Of a stretch of DNA of 38,188 nucleotides, positions 16,960-25,699 are shown piece by piece. Below the pieces are notes generated by a model. It worked only from the letters and a program-made list of their open reading frames with translations. It was not told the DNA's origin and did no database searches. The stretch covers positions 1 through 38,188 of the forward strand of contig JAJYFE010000024.1 in NCBI GenBank assembly GCA_021785435.1. Reading direction: 5' to 3'. How positions within the stretch are numbered: the first letter of the stretch is position 1; the number at the start of each line of letters is the position of its first letter. Source of the DNA: Planctomycetota bacterium (GTDB lineage: Bacteria > Planctomycetota > Phycisphaerae > WQYP01). Both the position numbers and the translations under genes were made by a program.

Positions 16960-17090
16960 GGAACCCTATCCCCCTTGGCCCGGTAAAGCCAGTGTTCGAT
17001 ATCGGCTTTGATTTCCAGCCCCGGCGAAACGGTCCAAAGCGAATGGATGAAGCCTATGTCGGAGAAACCCCACCGGGGTAACTTCGTCAA
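16950..17090 (-). CDS. Possible 46-aa ORF between secreted glycosidase and GHL6 gene
   Basis: Too short for the ORF track. TTG 17090 overlaps the TGA of the large secreted glycosidase, with GGGAG about 9 nt upstream, and the frame ends at TAG 16950 inside the start of the GHL6-like gene. The product is protein-like and Trp-rich (WGFSDIGFIHSLWTVSPG, then EIKADIEHWLYRAKGD), with codon third positions about 70% GC by eye. It may be a small coupled protein, a remnant of a longer gene, or chance. Confidence 0.25.
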   Translation of the reverse strand: MTKLPRWGFSDIGFIHSLWTVSPGLEIKADIEHWLYRAKGDRVPWD

Positions 17091-20000
17091 CCGCCCCTGC
17101 TCCCGAGTACTAAGATGCCGAACTTTCCAGGATTTTTGCTGGGATAGATACCGCCGAAAATTCCGAGCGCCAACGGATCTGGCTGTCTGGGGTTGTTAAT
17201 GTGGTTGATAGTTGCTGCGATTCCAATGCAATCGCCGGACCGCGGTGGGCGTCGCGCCCCTAAGGTCGTCCAGGGAACCGCGGCTTCGTAAACCAAGCTT
17301 CGTCCGCGGTGGATCACGGCGAGCGGCAAGGCGCCGGCTGGAATCGGACCAATCGGAAATCTCATCCTATCGAAGGTGATCGTGCGATACGCCTGGGGAC
17401 CATCTTTCGTCAGCGCCAACGTGAGCTCACTGTAGCGTCGCCGCGAACCCCTGTCGGCCACTAAATTGCCGGTTTTCACAACTGTTTTGTACGGATCCAG
17501 GTCGAACCCCAATTGAAGGCAATCCCCTCTCCACGTATCGTATCCAGTGTACGGTTGACAGTATGTGCTTTCATGAACTTTATAGGCCAGATACAGCGCG
17601 GCGGCGTTCCAAGCATAGCGCGCCGTCGCTGAAAGGTCTGCCGTACCGGTATAGAATTGCGGCGAGCGCACCACCCATTTTCGCCCGCGAAGTTTCACCG
17701 GTGGAACTCTCCGCCATGGCGCCAGGTCACCGTCAATCCGGAGCGCCGTGTGGAGGTACGGAGCCTGCCAGAAATTGACCGGGAAGCTATGTGTAAACCG
17801 ATATCCATCCACACCCGCCAACACCAAGGCCGCGTGGTACATCCTGGCGCGGCGCAGTTTCCTTCCCTTAAGCGCGGCGATGAACGACCACGATTTATCT
17901 GCCTCTACGTGAAACGGAGCTTCAACCGAACTGCCGGCGACGCCGCGTAACGCCAAGTCCAGTGTCCCCGCGCATTTGCCGCCGACGACGTCGGCCAACG
18001 TGATATCCAGAGCTGGGGTACCCTTGATAAATCCCGGGCGCACACAGAGATGGAGAGGACGTTTGATACACAACAGCACGCCGTCAACGCCAATCACGGC
18101 AGTTCGAGTTTGGAGTGTCGCTACAAGGCCGTAGCTCCCCGGCACCGCGTGGGCGGGAATGGACAGTCTGTAGCGAAAGGTTTGACGGCCGCCGGCCGGC
18201 AATGAAACGGGGTATTCCATCGGCTTAGCGCCCAACGGTGTGTCGGGTGCTAACGTAATCACGCCCCGCACCGGCCGGCCCCGGTGCGAGCTTAGCTCGC
18301 CGATGATTGTCACTCTGCCGCCGGGATATCCAGTCACGTGGTGATGCTGAAAGCGGATAGTCGGCCCGGCCGCGTTTCCCCACATCGCGAGGGATACCCC
18401 TTTCACATAGGTCGGTTCGCCAGTCAAATGCAGTTTTAACGTTCCACCGACAGATCGAACCGTATGCCCATTGCCCATCCAGTCGTAGACCGTAACCCGC
18501 CTGGTTCCCACAGGCAACGATACGGAATGCCGCTGCGCACCATACTTCCACAAAGCGAGGATAACCTCCTTACCGCGCCGATAGGCATAGCCGAGCGTAT
18601 CACCGCCGAGCCACTGAATCGCCCTAACCGGCCGGTACCCCGTCAGCAAGAACGTCATGGCGGCGTAAGCCGGAGCGGCAGGCTTCGGGCCAACTTTATC
18701 CGGATACCAGGCCACATGCGGCGTGAGATTGTAGTAGAGGCCATAGTCGCCGCCAGGCCCTCCGGGGAAATCGACGAGGTAAAACGCGTAATTGCACTGG
18801 AAACCTTCCCCCAACATAATAAGATTCTCTCTCACCAACCCCTGCGCCAGATCCAGCTCTCGACTCTCGTGCCCATCGGTAGAAAACCCCTGTTCGGTTC
18901 CAATCATGGGAAGGTGCTTGCCCGTGTACTTGTAAATAGCACGCCGGATGGTCCTGACGGCCTGCACCAGACCGCTCTTCTCCGGGGGAAAACTCGCGTA
19001 GGGGTGAACCGAAAAACCATCCAGATATTTGCCCAACCCTTCCTTCAGCAGCCGAATAGTGGCGCCCACGTCGGGAACGGCTCCGCCGAACGTCGGCCCG
19101 AATACCACGGCTTTTGGATCGGTGGCATGGAGTGCCTGGTAGGCAATTTTATAGATGCGTATCAGTTGCGCATCGGTTCCCTTAAATCCCCAGGGATAAT
19201 CCGGCTCCCAAGTGACCTGGTAAATGTGCCAGCCCCCCCGCCGGTTCGCGAAAATCCTCCCCACCTGCCGACAGTAGGCAGCCCAAGCCGCCTGCCCCTC
19301 CGGCGTCAATGCTGCGGTGCCACTGCCACGTGTCTGTGCAATCGTGGCCCAACGCGGCGGACTCGCGTAAAGGCTTAATATTGGCGCGTACACTTTCCAT
19401 TGCTTGGAACCGCCGACATTTTGGCTCCCAGCCCACCGCAGCTGGCTCCGGAGGAAAGCCAACCGGGCAGGCAGCCCTCCCGCCTTCTTCGCTGCCGCCA
19501 GGCTCGCCGCGAATTGACCGGCCCGGTGTGGCTCCATCTGGCCCCAGTCGCATCCCCCCCCTACCAGCCGATCCCCCAAATATGGCAGAACATCCGCATC
19601 AGCCGTGCCAGAAATGCCAAAAAAGCTGTCTCTGAAGGGTAAAAATGGTCGCTTCGCGGGGTCCGGTACAATGCAATACGTCAGATAGCCCGCCGGGCGG
19701 GATCCCACGCGCGGCAGTGTCACACCATCGGACAACCGGACATACACGCGATAAAAACCAAGCCGCTGGCTCGGGGCGGCGATCCCGGCCGTCCAATTGC
19801 CGTGCGCGTCCGCCGCCACGCTCATACTTTCTCGGCGTACCAAATGGCCGTTGGCTCCGACAATCTTGATAAGCACGCGCAGATTTTTCTTTAGCGGCTT
19901 ATCCCCGCGCACGTGCAGGACCAAGCGGACCGGCTCGCCGAAACTAAAAGTCCCCGTCGCAGGATGCGTGGTATCGGCTTGCAAGCTAACGCCTTGAGCG

Positions 20001-20749
20001 TCCAAAAGCTGGGCGGGCAAAAACGCCGTGTCTGAAATGCGAACCTCATCGATAATTCCAGGAAAGCAAGCACTATCTGAGGCGATGGGGTACCCGCGCC
20101 CGATCGTCGCGGCACCGTCGCTTTTCCCGACAAAGTGGGGAAATGCGCCCGTCGCGACCGGTAATCCGTTTACGTAAAGCTTGGCGGTGGCACCGTCGTA
20201 GGTAGCCGCCACGTCATAATTGACGCCCGTTTTAAACTTCACGGGCGCCTTGGCGACACAGACCCCATGGAGGTAAAGCGCTAGACCATTGGAAATCCCC
20301 CGCCCCGTGTCGTACAGAGCGAAAACGACGCGGCTGCCCTGAAAGATCACTTTGGCGCCCGCCACCGGCGTTGAAGTTAACCGAATGGACGCCTCAATGG
20401 TAAATTTTCCACCGATCAAGCCCTTGGCGGCGGGTCCAGCGAAGAGTATTCCCCCCTGTGCACCGATCCGGACAGCAAAGTGGTTCGCCGCACCAGTTCG
20501 CGGAACCACCTTGTTAAATGGCGTATTCACGTAAATCGGCGAACCAATGGGCACTCCGATGCGATTGTGACCCGAGGAATCGTCCACGAATCTAAGCGGT
20601 TGTCCGTTCACCACCGCTCTTCCGCCATCGCTCTCAAAACGCCAATACCCGACTGAGGCGCCTTGTAAGCGGGCCGAGAGGATCAACATCGCAGCTGTCG
20701 CCAAGAAGGTCAGGTTGTTCCGTAGCCGGCCCGGACCACGTGAAGACAT
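17087..20749 (-). CDS. Large secreted multidomain glycoside hydrolase (GH-A clan-like)
   Basis: About 1220 aa. A Sec signal (LTFLATAAMLILSARLQGAS) leads into a LamG/concanavalin-like sandwich of about 230 residues (VGYWRFESDGG ... FPGIIDEVRISD). A clan-A TIM barrel of about residues 380-740 follows, with acid/base candidate Glu near 515 in VTWEPDYPWGF and nucleophile candidate Glu near 619 in MIGTEQGFS, reminiscent of GH39 or GH5. Beta-rich domains come next, then a C-terminal CBM9-like domain (LRIDGDLAPWRRVPP, WRGDCLQLGFDLDPY, ending GKFGILVLGSRGG). It is probably the extracellular depolymerase of cassette B. ATG 20749 has AGGAG 7 nt upstream; the track start at 20812 has no support. The exact family and substrate cannot be fixed by eye. 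Confidence 0.85.
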   Translation of the reverse strand: MSSRGPGRLRNNLTFLATAAMLILSARLQGASVGYWRFESDGGRAVVNGQPLRFVDDSSGHNRIGVPIGSPIYVNTPFNKVVPRTGAANHFAVRIGAQGGILFAGPAAKGLIGGKFTIEASIRLTSTPVAGAKVIFQGSRVVFALYDTGRGISNGLALYLHGVCVAKAPVKFKTGVNYDVAATYDGATAKLYVNGLPVATGAFPHFVGKSDGAATIGRGYPIASDSACFPGIIDEVRISDTAFLPAQLLDAQGVSLQADTTHPATGTFSFGEPVRLVLHVRGDKPLKKNLRVLIKIVGANGHLVRRESMSVAADAHGNWTAGIAAPSQRLGFYRVYVRLSDGVTLPRVGSRPAGYLTYCIVPDPAKRPFLPFRDSFFGISGTADADVLPYLGDRLVGGGCDWGQMEPHRAGQFAASLAAAKKAGGLPARLAFLRSQLRWAGSQNVGGSKQWKVYAPILSLYASPPRWATIAQTRGSGTAALTPEGQAAWAAYCRQVGRIFANRRGGWHIYQVTWEPDYPWGFKGTDAQLIRIYKIAYQALHATDPKAVVFGPTFGGAVPDVGATIRLLKEGLGKYLDGFSVHPYASFPPEKSGLVQAVRTIRRAIYKYTGKHLPMIGTEQGFSTDGHESRELDLAQGLVRENLIMLGEGFQCNYAFYLVDFPGGPGGDYGLYYNLTPHVAWYPDKVGPKPAAPAYAAMTFLLTGYRPVRAIQWLGGDTLGYAYRRGKEVILALWKYGAQRHSVSLPVGTRRVTVYDWMGNGHTVRSVGGTLKLHLTGEPTYVKGVSLAMWGNAAGPTIRFQHHHVTGYPGGRVTIIGELSSHRGRPVRGVITLAPDTPLGAKPMEYPVSLPAGGRQTFRYRLSIPAHAVPGSYGLVATLQTRTAVIGVDGVLLCIKRPLHLCVRPGFIKGTPALDITLADVVGGKCAGTLDLALRGVAGSSVEAPFHVEADKSWSFIAALKGRKLRRARMYHAALVLAGVDGYRFTHSFPVNFWQAPYLHTALRIDGDLAPWRRVPPVKLRGRKWVVRSPQFYTGTADLSATARYAWNAAALYLAYKVHESTYCQPYTGYDTWRGDCLQLGFDLDPYKTVVKTGNLVADRGSRRRYSELTLALTKDGPQAYRTITFDRMRFPIGPIPAGALPLAVIHRGRSLVYEAAVPWTTLGARRPPRSGDCIGIAATINHINNPRQPDPLALGIFGGIYPSKNPGKFGILVLGSRGG

Positions 20750-20858
20750 TGGGGTTCTCCTTGCTGGTCTCCCTTTTTCGCCCGAACCGACCACCGTGCC
20801 GATGGCGATCACTGGCTACCGGTATGCCAAGTTGGCTATTGTTGTCGGCCACGCGAGA

Positions 20859-22031
20859 TCACCACGCACCACCCGTGCCAAGAAGCGCCTTGGCAGCGGT
20901 GGCGGGGTTCACCGTGCGCACCGGCGTCATGCAGGTGTCAAACGGCGGAGCCAGCGTACGAATCTGTGGCGAGTAGGCGTCGTAGTAAGCACCCCCAAGC
21001 CCCACTTGGCTGGTGTCCGTGGTTCCGTTGACCACACCTGTAGCGGTGGTGTAGGTGAAAATGTTGTCGCCGTTCTGGCCCACGTAGGGCGAAGTTTCCC
21101 ACGTCACGTGATCATCGCCGAAGCCGACGTTCTGGCCATTCCCGGCGTGATTACCGGAGTTGTAGATATACGGACCATACGTGTTGGCGGTGGGTAGAGT
21201 GGTGGTGATGCGCTGGTAAATGCCCTCCCCCGGCCCATCACCTCCAATTAGAAACGGTCCTCCGGTGGCGTCCGCCGGCGCCATGTCGCTGACCAGCGGA
21301 ACCTCGCTGGTGGCGCCATTGGTAGTCCAGTACAGGCCAGGCAGCGAGGACATGCCCCCTTCCCATGGCCATGGGAAAGCAAAGGAATAACTCAGCCCCT
21401 CACCACTCTGGTTGTAGACGCCGGTCCCCGATAGCAATTTCGGAGGTATGCCGCCGAAGTTGGCATTGTAGTATCGCGGCGCCCCCGCCCAAGGTATTTC
21501 GTACTCCGCCGAAGCACCTGCCCCACCACCGATGGCATCCGACGGGCAGATAAAGCTGGCCGGGCTCGTATAGCCCTGCAGCACCATGCACCATATCCCG
21601 CCCGTCGGAACCACGTTGTCCGCTTTGATGTACCACCCCTGCACGATCGACATCGCCGTGGGCGGAGTATGGTACTCGTAGCCGGGATAACCGCTCATCG
21701 GTGGGTTGGAGTATACACTCCAGCCGGGCGTGGTCATCACCCCCACCGGCAGCACGCCGTTGTTGCTCTGGCCGTACGTGATCATCGACTGGATGATCCC
21801 GCGGATGTTGGCCATGCAGACGGCCCGGTTGGCCAGCTCGCGGGCTTTGGCCAAGGCTGGCAGCAGGATTGAAACGAGAATCGCGATGATCGAGATGACC
21901 ACCAGCAGCTCAATCAGCGTAAAACCGCGGTTTCTGGTTTCCGGTTTCCGGTTCCTGGTCAGCAACGTGGCGCACATGGACAAAACCACTCCCAAAATTC
22001 CGCCTTGGTTCTTTGTTTTTCCGCCTTTCAT
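20859..22031 (-). CDS. Pseudopilin-like protein with H...DG motif (B)
   Basis: A 390-aa paralogue of the cassette A pseudopilin. The leader ends RNRG and is followed by [20 protein letters not shown], the prepilin peptidase site and membrane helix, then [21 protein letters not shown]. The globular part carries [11 protein letters not shown] and the C-terminal [22 protein letters not shown] 22031 has AAGGAG 6 nt upstream, an ideal site. The end of the leader (NRKPETRNR) is encoded by a GGAAACC-type simple repeat. It is 109 nt upstream of the secreted glycosidase, so cotranscription is likely. Function of these pseudopilins is unknown; cell-surface assembly or substrate capture is a guess. Confidence 0.9.
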   Translation of the reverse strand: MKGGKTKNQGGILGVVLSMCATLLTRNRKPETRNRGFTLIELLVVISIIAILVSILLPALAKARELANRAVCMANIRGIIQSMITYGQSNNGVLPVGVMTTPGWSVYSNPPMSGYPGYEYHTPPTAMSIVQGWYIKADNVVPTGGIWCMVLQGYTSPASFICPSDAIGGGAGASAEYEIPWAGAPRYYNANFGGIPPKLLSGTGVYNQSGEGLSYSFAFPWPWEGGMSSLPGLYWTTNGATSEVPLVSDMAPADATGGPFLIGGDGPGEGIYQRITTTLPTANTYGPYIYNSGNHAGNGQNVGFGDDHVTWETSPYVGQNGDNIFTYTTATGVVNGTTDTSQVGLGGAYYDAYSPQIRTLAPPFDTCMTPVRTVNPATAAKALLGTGGAW

Positions 22032-22422
22032 GTGGATCTCCTTAAAAAAGGGCCTTTAAACATCACAACTACGCTGATTTCACGGATCGACGGAGAAACC
22101 CAACCTTGTCCGTGCCATCCGTGTGATCCCCGCCGCGGCGGGTAAACGGTGGTTCTGGTTTTTCGTGTCCCCCGCGGCTCATCATTCCTCTTCCGCATGC
22201 GCCTTCGGGTGATCCAGTGTTGTTCGGTTCACCGCGTTGAAACGCGGTGCTTGCTATTTCGCTCTTTCTGCACCACAAAAACCAAGCCCCTATAAACTAA
22301 AACCCGTCCATATCGGTTCACCGCGCTAAAGGTCGCCGCAGCGACTCTACGACACGGTGCTCACAATTCCGTATCTCACGGTCAGCCCTGGCGACTAAAC
22401 TGCGCCGCGAAGGCCGCGAAAA
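22032..22422. other. Repeat-rich gap between regulator B and pseudopilin B
   Basis: No credible gene (the 69-aa ORF lacks a ribosome site). It holds the hairpin caccgcg-ttgaaa-cgcggtg at 22230-22249, a related ggttcaccgcg unit near 22315, the core ggtcgccgcagcgact at about 22330-22345, and ggcgactaaact near 22390, which is also in interspersed repeat copies 1 and 3. No clear promoter for the pseudopilin was seen. Confidence 0.55.
22230..22249. repeat. Hairpin caccgcg-ttgaaa-cgcggtg
   Basis: Seven paired bases around a six-base loop, in the long leader upstream of pseudopilin B. No T-tract follows. It could be a REP-like repeat or a leader hairpin. Confidence 0.5.
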
Positions 22423-23589
22423 TCACACTTCAACCATCTCCCTGTCCGCCATCCGGGTTTCCTTCGCGCTCTCCGCGGCGCGGTTTAGTCGCCGCGGCGA
22501 CCGTGAGCTATCCTCCGGTTCCACCAACTCATGCGGGAGCAGCACCGGCGCTTCCGGCACCGGCTCGTGCCGCATCAGTTTCAACAGCGCCGCCCCGGCC
22601 GTCCGGGCGTAGCCATCGGGATCAAACTCCAGTTTCACCACCGGAAACGGGCAGACCATGCCCGAACCATGGTTAAAGTGCGTCACCACCAGCAGATCCT
22701 CCGGCACGCGGATACCCAGCTGCAAAATGGCCATCGTTGCGCCGGGAAAAAGATTGTCGTTGCAAATCAGCAGCGCGTCCGGTTTCTCCCGCCCTTCCGC
22801 CCAGATCGCCCGGAATTCCTCCCAACCCGCCTCCGGGGCGCAGGGAATGCGGCTGCGGCGAATCCAACGCTCGTTAACCGCCACCCCGGCGGCCCCCAGC
22901 GTCGCCCGAAAATTCTCCACAAATCCCGCCTGCCGATCCGCTGGCCAGCGGTATTCCATCAGGGCGATGCGCCGCCGGCCATGGCCAAGCAAATAATCAA
23001 CCCCCGTCCGCACCAGCGCGGTGGAGTCCCAAATCACGCGGCGCGTGCACTTTTCGCTTGGTCCCACCACGGGAACCCGCTGCTTTTCCAACGCCCCGTA
23101 CCATTGGGGAAAAGTCTGGTCGGGCGCGAACGCCACCACGCCGCTAAGCCGGCGGCTCTCGATGGCCTCCAGAAACTCCGTGCAGGTAAGCCGGCGGCGA
23201 ACCGCATCGCGCGGGCGCAGATGGCCGGCGTACAAACGGGCGGCGGTCTGGTTTTCACGCAGAAACCGCACTACCTGCTGCGGGGCCCGGCGGTAGAAAT
23301 ACGAAGTCTGTGGATCCGAAATATCTTCTTCCACCAGCACGCCGACGTGTTGGACTTTCGTCAGGTCGCGGACATACGTGCCGCTGCCGGTACGGCGTTC
23401 AATCAGGCCTTCCGCCTCCAGCACGCTTAAGGATTCACGCACGCTGGGCGAGCTGACACCGAAACGTTTGGCGATGGCCGCGATGGAGGGCAATTGTTGG
23501 CCCGGCTGGTACTGGGCGAATATTTCATCGCGCAAACGCTGGCTGATTTGCTGCGAGACACTCGGCCTCTGTAACGTGTCATTCGTCAT
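22423..23589 (-). CDS. GntR-type regulator with LacI/periplasmic-binding-like effector domain (B)
   Basis: A 388-aa paralogue of regulator A. The GntR winged helix covers residues 1-75 or so (LPSIAAIAKRFGVSSPSVRES, EGLIERRTGSGTYV). The effector domain includes ARLYAGHLRPRD, ALLICNDNLFPGATMAILQL and GIRVPEDLLVVTHFN. It should control cassette B and probably itself in response to a sugar. ATG 23589 has AAGG 8 nt upstream. Two promoter-operator units lie upstream. The last 25 or so residues (after EPEDSS) are Arg/Glu-rich and are encoded by DNA carrying the GTCGCCGCGGCGAC palindrome at 22488, so the C-terminal tail seems to come from a repeat insertion. Confidence 0.92.
   Translation of the reverse strand: MTNDTLQRPSVSQQISQRLRDEIFAQYQPGQQLPSIAAIAKRFGVSSPSVRESLSVLEAEGLIERRTGSGTYVRDLTKVQHVGVLVEEDISDPQTSYFYRRAPQQVVRFLRENQTAARLYAGHLRPRDAVRRRLTCTEFLEAIESRRLSGVVAFAPDQTFPQWYGALEKQRVPVVGPSEKCTRRVIWDSTALVRTGVDYLLGHGRRRIALMEYRWPADRQAGFVENFRATLGAAGVAVNERWIRRSRIPCAPEAGWEEFRAIWAEGREKPDALLICNDNLFPGATMAILQLGIRVPEDLLVVTHFNHGSGMVCPFPVVKLEFDPDGYARTAGAALLKLMRHEPVPEAPVLLPHELVEPEDSSRSPRRLNRAAESAKETRMADREMVEV
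22488..22501. repeat. GTCGCCGCGGCGAC palindrome within the 3' end of regulator B
   Basis: A perfect 14-bp palindrome with the same GTCGCC/GGCGAC core as at 62-75, 2685-2698 and 12094-12107. It is located within the C-terminal codons of the regulator gene. Confidence 0.6.
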
Positions 23590-23635
23590 AGCGAGGGCCT
23601 TACAGCTCCATTATAATTACTGCCACCAAGTTTAC

Positions 23636-23686
23636 AAGTTGCTTGGCAACTTATCACATCCTACCCACATACAAAAAGAAAGTCAA
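23636..23686 (-). promoter_or_regulatory. Proximal promoter-operator unit of regulator B
   Basis: On the minus strand TTGACT (23686-23681), a 17-nt spacer and TAGGAT (23663-23658) are followed immediately by the perfect inverted repeat AAGTTGC-caa-GCAACTT (23652-23636). The operator would cover the start site, as expected for repression. A further TATAAT (minus strand, near 23612) with TTGTAA 16 nt before it may form another promoter closer to the gene. Confidence 0.7.
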
Positions 23687-23715
23687 GGCCACATAATCAC
23701 CGCCATCGTATTAAC

Positions 23716-23766
23716 AAGTTGCTTGGCAGCTTGGGTTATGGTAACCCCGCACGAAAATAAAGTCAA
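23716..23766 (-). promoter_or_regulatory. Distal promoter-operator unit of regulator B
   Basis: The same layout repeats exactly 80 nt upstream: TTGACT (23766-23761), a 17-nt spacer, TACCAT (23743-23738), then AAGCTGC-caa-GCAACTT (23732-23716), with one mismatch in the operator. Flanking bases such as ttgacttt and the stretch after the operator are also similar, showing that the unit was tandemly duplicated. Confidence 0.65.
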
Positions 23767-23923
23767 GCCAATTCCATAGGACTTTTTAACCAATTTATTC
23801 TACTTTCAGGCGCATCGCACGTCACGCCGCAGCCGCCTGCCATGGCGAATGATGGACAAGAATATCTTAAATGTGCCATCACCGTGCCGAACAGGATGGT
23901 GGATGTCACCCTTGCGCGGTCCG

Positions 23924-25699
23924 TCATACCCTGGGTGTAACCGGCTTGGCGGGAACCTCGCTGAATATGTCCGGCAAAATCTTGCGCGTTTCTTCGCGCA
24001 AAAAGCCTATAACCTGCTGGGTATGTTCAAAGCCCAGCGTGCGTTGCGCCACCTGACGTGCGTGCCGGGCATTCATGCTGCGGATGACCTTTTTAATTTC
24101 GGGGATATGCTGCGGCGCCACGGAAAACTGGCGCAACCCCAGACCGACCAGCAGCAAGGTGAAATCGGGGTCTCCGCCCATTTCTCCGCACAGCGAGATG
24201 GCTCGGCGCCGGCTGCGGGCGGACCAGATCACATTCTTAATCAGCCGCAGGACGGCGGGATTGGCGGCGCTGTAAAGCGAGGCCACGCGCTGATTGCCGC
24301 GATCCACCGCCAACGTATATTGAATCAGGTCGTTGGTGCCGATGGACAGAAAATCACAGTCCCGGACATACGGCTTGGGCAGCAGAGCGGTGGACGGCAC
24401 TTCCACCATCATTCCGACCCGCAGATGCGGATTGTAGGGGATATTTTGCTCGTCCAACTCCTCCATCGTGTCCTTGAGGACCATTTTCGCCTGGCGCAAC
24501 TCCAGGGGTGTGGAAATCAGGGGAAACATCAGCCGCAGATCCCCCCGCGTGCTGGCCCGCAGGATCGCCCGCAATTGCGTCTTGAAGATACGCAGATTAC
24601 CCAGACACAAGCGAATCGAACGGAAGCCCAGAAAGGGATTGGCTTCCGGAACCTGGTCCTGAAACGGCGAGTATTTATCCGCGCCCAGATCCAGGGTGCG
24701 GATGACCACCGGGCGCTGGCCCATGCACTGCAACACGCGGCAGTAGGCCGCATAATGATCTTCCTCCGTTGGTTCATGCCCTCCGGCCAGGTAGAGAAAT
24801 TCCGTGCGATACAGACCGATACCCATAGCCCCCTTGGCCAGCGCGGTATCGACTTCATGCGGGAACTCAATGTTGCCAAACAATTTGATGTCCACGCCGT
24901 CCTTGGTGCGGGCGGGCAGATGACGCATGGAATCCAACTGGGTGCGGTACTGCACCTGCCGCTGTTCGTATTTCTGATGCTCCTCGATGGTGGCGGCATC
25001 CGGATCGATGATCACCACACCGCTGTAACCATTGACCACCAGCACATCGCCAGTGGTTACTTCACGCGTGAGGCTCTCGAGTCCCACCACCGCGGGAATG
25101 CCCAAGGAATTGGCCAGAATGGCGGTATGGCTGGTGCGGCCACCGGCTTCGATAGCGATGCCCCGCACCTTGCTTTTATCCAGCGAAGCGGTTTGGGATG
25201 GGGTTAAATCATGGGCGACGATGATGACGGGTTGATCCGTCGGCTCCAAACGGATTTTTTCCGCCCCCATGAGGTGTTGCAGCAGGCGGCGCTCCAGGTC
25301 GTATATGTCCTTAACCCGCTCGCGGAAATAGGCGTCCGGGTGCTCGGTAAAATGCTTGCCGTACTCGCGTAACGCCCGGCGCACGGCGAATTCGGCGGAG
25401 TGGCCATCCCGTTCAATCCCCTGGCTAAAGGCAGTCTGCAGTTGCGGATCGTTCAGCAAGGCCAGATGAAAATCGAAGATGGCGGCCATCTCCTTGCCCA
25501 GGTTGCGGCGGGTGCGCTCGCGCAGATCTCGCAAATCGTCGCTGGCGGCGGTCAAGGCGGTCCTAAGCCGCTGTTGCTCGGCGGCGACTTCGGCCAACGT
25601 GATGGCCCGCCGCCCAATGCGAATTTCATCATTGTCCAATAACAGGGCTGGACCGATGACGACACCCGTCGAAACGCCAATCCCTTTTTTCAATTCCAT
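23924..25699 (-). CDS. ptsI: Phosphoenolpyruvate-protein phosphotransferase (PTS enzyme I)
   Basis: A 591-aa enzyme I that transfers phosphate from PEP to HPr. The N-terminal HPr-binding/phosphohistidine domain contains GGRTSHTAILANSLGIPAVVG with His about 191 as the phosphorylated residue. The C-terminal PEP-binding barrel has GIGLYRTEFLYL, MMVEVPSTALL, DFLSIGTNDLIQYTLAVDR and ISLCGEMGGDP with the catalytic Cys. Length is normal. The ribosome site before ATG 25699 is weak. No ptsH or enzyme II gene is in the window, so here it may serve a regulatory PTS or partners elsewhere. About 330 nt with regulatory sites separate it from regulator B downstream. Confidence 0.96.
   Translation of the reverse strand: MELKKGIGVSTGVVIGPALLLDNDEIRIGRRAITLAEVAAEQQRLRTALTAASDDLRDLRERTRRNLGKEMAAIFDFHLALLNDPQLQTAFSQGIERDGHSAEFAVRRALREYGKHFTEHPDAYFRERVKDIYDLERRLLQHLMGAEKIRLEPTDQPVIIVAHDLTPSQTASLDKSKVRGIAIEAGGRTSHTAILANSLGIPAVVGLESLTREVTTGDVLVVNGYSGVVIIDPDAATIEEHQKYEQRQVQYRTQLDSMRHLPARTKDGVDIKLFGNIEFPHEVDTALAKGAMGIGLYRTEFLYLAGGHEPTEEDHYAAYCRVLQCMGQRPVVIRTLDLGADKYSPFQDQVPEANPFLGFRSIRLCLGNLRIFKTQLRAILRASTRGDLRLMFPLISTPLELRQAKMVLKDTMEELDEQNIPYNPHLRVGMMVEVPSTALLPKPYVRDCDFLSIGTNDLIQYTLAVDRGNQRVASLYSAANPAVLRLIKNVIWSARSRRRAISLCGEMGGDPDFTLLLVGLGLRQFSVAPQHIPEIKKVIRSMNARHARQVAQRTLGFEHTQQVIGFLREETRKILPDIFSEVPAKPVTPRV

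Noticed and set aside
23849-25207. 452-aa plus-strand ORF
   Set aside because: Antisense shadow of ptsI, whose catalytic motifs are unmistakable on the other strand.
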